From DATKFM01 sp035544395 (GTDB lineage Bacteria; Pseudomonadota; Alphaproteobacteria; Dongiales; Dongiaceae): 8,064 bases of DNA. A program made the position numbers and the translations under genes. Of this stretch, positions 6,003 through 8,064 are shown one piece after another. Position 1 is the first letter of the stretch; every line of letters starts with the position of its first letter. The stretch is taken from assembly GCA_035544395.1 (NCBI GenBank), contig DATKFM010000050.1, positions 1-8,064 of the forward strand. The letters run 5' to 3'. The notes under the pieces were generated by a model that saw nothing but the letters and a program-made list of their open reading frames with translations, was not told where the DNA came from and searched no databases.

Positions 6003-6044
6003 CCCCTCACCCTAACCCTCTCCCCGCAAGCGGGGCGAGGGGAC
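6003..6044. repeat. G/C-rich palindromic intergenic repeat, copy B
   Basis: It starts CCCCTCACCCTAA, followed by CCCTCTCCCCG (6016-6026), a CAAG loop and CGGGGCGAGGG (6031-6041): an 11-bp stem with one mismatch. It lies in opposite orientation to copy A, 60 bases away. Its right edge is 4 bases from the stop codon of the FAD monooxygenase, so it probably forms the 3' end of that transcript. The two copies could also pair with each other. Confidence 0.75.
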
Positions 6045-6048
6045 AATC

Positions 6049-7284
6049 TTAGCTGCGCTGCTTGCCGTCAATCACCGCCAAGTCCACATGCTCCGGCCGG
6101 AAGCCCATGCCGAGGATGCGGGCGGGGAAGCGGGCGAGCCAGGGAAAGCGCGCGATCATTTTCAGGAACAGCGGCGGCTTCAGCTGTTCCGGACTGCCGA
6201 GCACGGCCGTTATCACATTCTTCTGCAGGAACACCTGCATCGCCTGGGTCTTGCGCGTCGGCGGTTCGCGCCGTTCCTGCACGCTGTGGAGGTCGGCATC
6301 GGTCACGGCGCCCCGGCGCAGCGGAGCCGCCAATAAATTTCCCGCCGCAACCGCGTCCTGGATCGCCAGGTTGATGCCGACGCCGCCGATCGGCGACATT
6401 GTATGGGCGGCATCGCCGATGCAAATCAGCCCCGGCCGGTGCCAGTGCTTGAGCCGGTCGACGCCGACGGTCAGCAGCCGGAGATCGTCGAAGCTGGTGA
6501 TCTCCTGGGTCCGGCCTTTCATGAATGGCGCCATCTTCTCGATGTCCTGCCGGAACGCTTCGAGCCCCCGCTGCCGCGCCTGCGCCAGCGAATCCTTCGC
6601 GATGACGTAGCCGCACTGCCAGTAGTCGCCGCGGTTGATCATCACGAAGATGGCGCCCTTGCCGAAATTGCCCATGGATTCCCCGGGATCGCTGGGCTGG
6701 CGCGACATCCGGAACCACAGAACATCCATCGGTGCGCCGATATCCAGCACTTCCAGCCCGGCTTGCGCGCGCACGGTGGAATGCCGCCCGTCGCAGCCGA
6801 CCACCAGTTCGCTGCGGATCCTTGTCTCGCCTTCGGGCGTGCGCACGGTAATGCCGGCGACCCGGCCGTTCTCCTCGATCAGGCCCGTCACCTCGGCCTG
6901 CATCGCCAGGCGGAATGACGCGAAGCGCTTCGCCTCCGCCGCCAGGAAATCCAGGAAATCCCATTGCGGCATGAAGGCGACGAACTTGCCGCGCACCGGC
7001 AGATGGGTGAAATCGGCGAACACCGCCTCCAGCGTGCCGAAGCGTCCTTTCAGCTTTGGCGTCGGCTGGTAGGGCCGCTGCAGCAGCCGCTCATAGAGGC
7101 CCAGCTCATGCATGACCTCGAGCGTCGAGGGATGAATGGTGTCGCCGCGGAAATCCCGCAGGAAATCGCCATGCTTCTCCAGCACGATGACGTCGATCCC
7201 CGCCCGGGCCAGCAGATAGCCCAGCATCATCCCCGCCGGTCCGCCGCCGGCGACGCAGCAGCGCGCCGTCATCTCCCGTTCCAT
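6049..7284 (-). CDS. FAD-dependent aromatic-hydroxylase-type monooxygenase (UbiH/PHBH-like)
   Basis: A class A flavoprotein monooxygenase; such enzymes use NAD(P)H and oxygen to hydroxylate aromatic or related substrates. From ATG 7284 it is 411 residues, the usual length. The ADP-binding GGGPAG is at 13-18 with the acidic end of the second strand at LEK (35-37). RGDTIHPSTLEVM (46-58) follows. The CDGRHSTVR motif (164-172) contacts FAD and NADPH, and GDAAHTMSPIGGVGINLAIQDA (290-311) binds the FAD ribityl chain. All three FAD signatures are intact. The frame extends to a TTG at 7368, but those 28 residues precede the normal fold and cover a dyad, so I exclude them. GGGG lies six bases before ATG 7284; ATG 7272 is an alternative. 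The substrate is unknown. A ubiquinone hydroxylase role is possible, but no ubi cluster adjoins it. Confidence 0.88.
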   Translation of the reverse strand: MEREMTARCCVAGGGPAGMMLGYLLARAGIDVIVLEKHGDFLRDFRGDTIHPSTLEVMHELGLYERLLQRPYQPTPKLKGRFGTLEAVFADFTHLPVRGKFVAFMPQWDFLDFLAAEAKRFASFRLAMQAEVTGLIEENGRVAGITVRTPEGETRIRSELVVGCDGRHSTVRAQAGLEVLDIGAPMDVLWFRMSRQPSDPGESMGNFGKGAIFVMINRGDYWQCGYVIAKDSLAQARQRGLEAFRQDIEKMAPFMKGRTQEITSFDDLRLLTVGVDRLKHWHRPGLICIGDAAHTMSPIGGVGINLAIQDAVAAGNLLAAPLRRGAVTDADLHSVQERREPPTRKTQAMQVFLQKNVITAVLGSPEQLKPPLFLKMIARFPWLARFPARILGMGFRPEHVDLAVIDGKQRS

Positions 7285-7319
7285 CGCTGACCCCGCGATT
7301 GGATTTCCACCGCGGATCC

Positions 7320-7348
7320 ATTCTAGACGCTGCGGGCGGATGCGCCAG
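7320..7348 (-). promoter_or_regulatory. Possible promoter of the FAD monooxygenase
   Basis: On the - strand CTGGCG (7348-7343) is followed after 17 bases by TAGAAT (7325-7320), matching the consensus at 3 of 6 and 5 of 6 positions. It lies about 35 bases before ATG 7284 and just downstream of the dyad at 7361-7383. The match is weak. Confidence 0.22.
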
Positions 7349-7360
7349 ATGATCCGCTGA

Positions 7361-7383
7361 GTGACCAATCACCGATTGGTTAC
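7361..7383. promoter_or_regulatory. 23-bp dyad, candidate operator
   Basis: The half-sites GTGACCAATC (7361-7370) and GATTGGTTAC (7374-7383) are complementary at 9 of 10 positions around an ACC centre; the inner 7 bp, ACCAATC/GATTGGT, are perfect. It sits between the divergent monooxygenase and secreted-protein genes. Size and symmetry fit a dimeric TetR- or MarR-type repressor site. There is no U-tract, so it is not a terminator. The regulator is not in the window. Confidence 0.5.
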
Positions 7384-7400
7384 ACTGTCAGGCCCATGAA

Positions 7401-7428
7401 TTGACCCGCTATTTCACGGCCTTGTGAT
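7401..7428 (+). promoter_or_regulatory. Possible promoter of the secreted-protein gene
   Basis: TTGACC (7401-7406) is separated by 16 bases from TGTGAT (7423-7428), with 5 of 6 and 4 of 6 consensus matches. The leader to ATG 7496 would be about 60 bases. The candidate operator lies about 18 bases upstream of the -35. Consensus-based guess only. Confidence 0.25.
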
Positions 7429-7495
7429 CCTGTCGATGCGGCGCGCGTGCCGTAAAGTCGGCTGTCAAATTTTCCCCGGGATAGGAGGCGAGTCC

Positions 7496-8064
7496 ATGAA
7501 AGCGACATTCAGCGGCGCGGCGTGCCTGGCCATTCTTCTGGCGGCCGGTTTTCCGGCGCAGGCGCAGGACACAAGCATGAGCTTCTTCGTCACCAGCGCC
7601 GGCCCCGGCGACGGCGCCAATCTCGGTGGGCTCGAAGGCGCAGATGCCCATTGCCAGAAACTGGCCGACGCGGCCGGCGCCGGCGGCAAGACCTGGCATG
7701 CCTATCTTAGCAGCAGCACCGCCAGCGCCCGCGACCGCGTCGGCGCCGGCCCCTGGTACAACGCCAAGGGCGAGCTCATCGCCAAGGACGTGGCCGAACT
7801 GCACAGCGACGCCAACAAGATCAGCAAGCAAACGGCGCTCACCGAGACCGGCGGCGAGGTCAACGGCCGCGGCGACGACCCGAACACGCACGACATCCTG
7901 ACGGGCTCGAATGCCGATGGCACGGTGGCCGCGGGCATGACCTGCGGCGACTGGACCAACAACGGCGAGGGCCAGGCCTTTGTCGGTCATCACGACCGCA
8001 TCGGCCGGACCGACGACGCCCCGGCGAAATCCTGGAACGCGTCCCACCCGTCGCGCGGCTGCAG
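7496..8064 (+). CDS. Secreted conserved hypothetical protein (possible lectin-like fold), 3' end outside window
   Basis: The frame is open from ATG 7496 to the window edge: 189 codons plus two bases, with no stop. AGGAGG (7483-7488) stands seven bases before the ATG, the best ribosome binding site in the window. Residues 1-23 are a Sec signal peptide (Lys2, hydrophobic core CLAILLAAGF, AQA before the likely cut at 23/24), so the product is periplasmic or extracellular. The mature part has FFVTSAGPGDGANLGGLEGA (30-49), HCQKL with Cys53, KTWHAYLSSS (65-74), GPWYNAKGELIA (85-96), NTHDILTGSNADG (130-142), TCGDWT with Cys150, GHHDR (164-168), and SWNASHPSRGC with Cys189. The ILTG, Cys-Gly-x-Trp and W-N-x-S-H elements recall endostatin/C-type lectin-like domains. 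I know this pattern from uncharacterised bacterial secreted proteins; the fold is inferred and the function unknown. Confidence 0.85.
   Translation, partial: MKATFSGAACLAILLAAGFPAQAQDTSMSFFVTSAGPGDGANLGGLEGADAHCQKLADAAGAGGKTWHAYLSSSTASARDRVGAGPWYNAKGELIAKDVAELHSDANKISKQTALTETGGEVNGRGDDPNTHDILTGSNADGTVAAGMTCGDWTNNGEGQAFVGHHDRIGRTDDAPAKSWNASHPSRGC

Noticed and set aside
7285..7368. 28-residue N-terminal extension of the FAD monooxygenase from TTG 7368
   Set aside because: The family starts just before the GxGxxG fold, no ribosome binding site precedes the TTG, and the extension is Arg/Trp-rich and unlike family members.
7868..7876. RGD tripeptide in the secreted protein (residues 125-127)
   Set aside because: A single RGD in a Gly/Asp-rich stretch is expected by chance, and no integrin-type context exists.
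7409..8047. 212-residue - strand frame opposite the secreted protein
   Set aside because: The + strand frame has a strong ribosome binding site, signal peptide and conserved motifs; the - strand product is a repetitive Ala/Gly/Val-rich shadow.

Overview
The window is GC-rich (judged by eye, not counted), densely packed DNA. It looks chromosomal and alphaproteobacterial: it combines a COQ9-family ubiquinone protein, a basic alphaproteobacterial-type S21, purE-purK, and G/C-rich inverted intergenic repeats of a kind common in that class. The order is uncertain; a Rhodospirillales or Rhizobiales relative would fit. I see no tRNA, rRNA, insertion sequence, phage gene or CRISPR array. All gaps between genes are under 300 bases.

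Layout. Bases 1-316 (+) hold the C-terminal end of an O6-alkylguanine DNA alkyltransferase (ogt). Convergent to it, 350-1660 (-) encodes a 436-residue protein. Its N-terminal globular domain resembles one I recall from exported proteins, and it is joined to RTX (hemolysin-type) calcium-binding repeats, so it is probably a type I secretion substrate. Its upstream region carries a 28-bp imperfect direct repeat. Next, rpsU (S21) lies on the - strand with a clear intrinsic terminator, a leader hairpin and a likely promoter. It diverges from a compact pair on the + strand, def (peptide deformylase) and a COQ9 homologue, separated by 3 bases. COQ9 ends tail-to-tail on purK, with the two stop codons sharing one CTAG. 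purE and purK form a - strand operon with an ATGA stop/start overlap and a consensus TATAAT -10 element upstream. Divergent from purE is a RimJ/RimL-like GNAT acetyltransferase (+), which probably starts at TTG. It converges on an FAD-dependent monooxygenase (-), and the 177-bp gap between them holds two inverted copies of a hairpin-forming repeat. Upstream of the monooxygenase is a 23-bp dyad that may be an operator. The window ends inside a secreted protein gene (+, from 7496) with a strong ribosome binding site and a Sec signal peptide.

How the genes relate. Most are housekeeping: S21 and deformylase act in translation, PurE and PurK catalyse the two-step carboxylation of AIR in purine synthesis, COQ9 assists ubiquinone hydroxylation, and Ogt repairs alkylated DNA. 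The less usual parts are the RTX fusion protein, the secreted protein at the right edge, and the non-coding repeats and dyad. I do not see a coherent new multi-gene system; the best leads are single proteins and intergenic elements.
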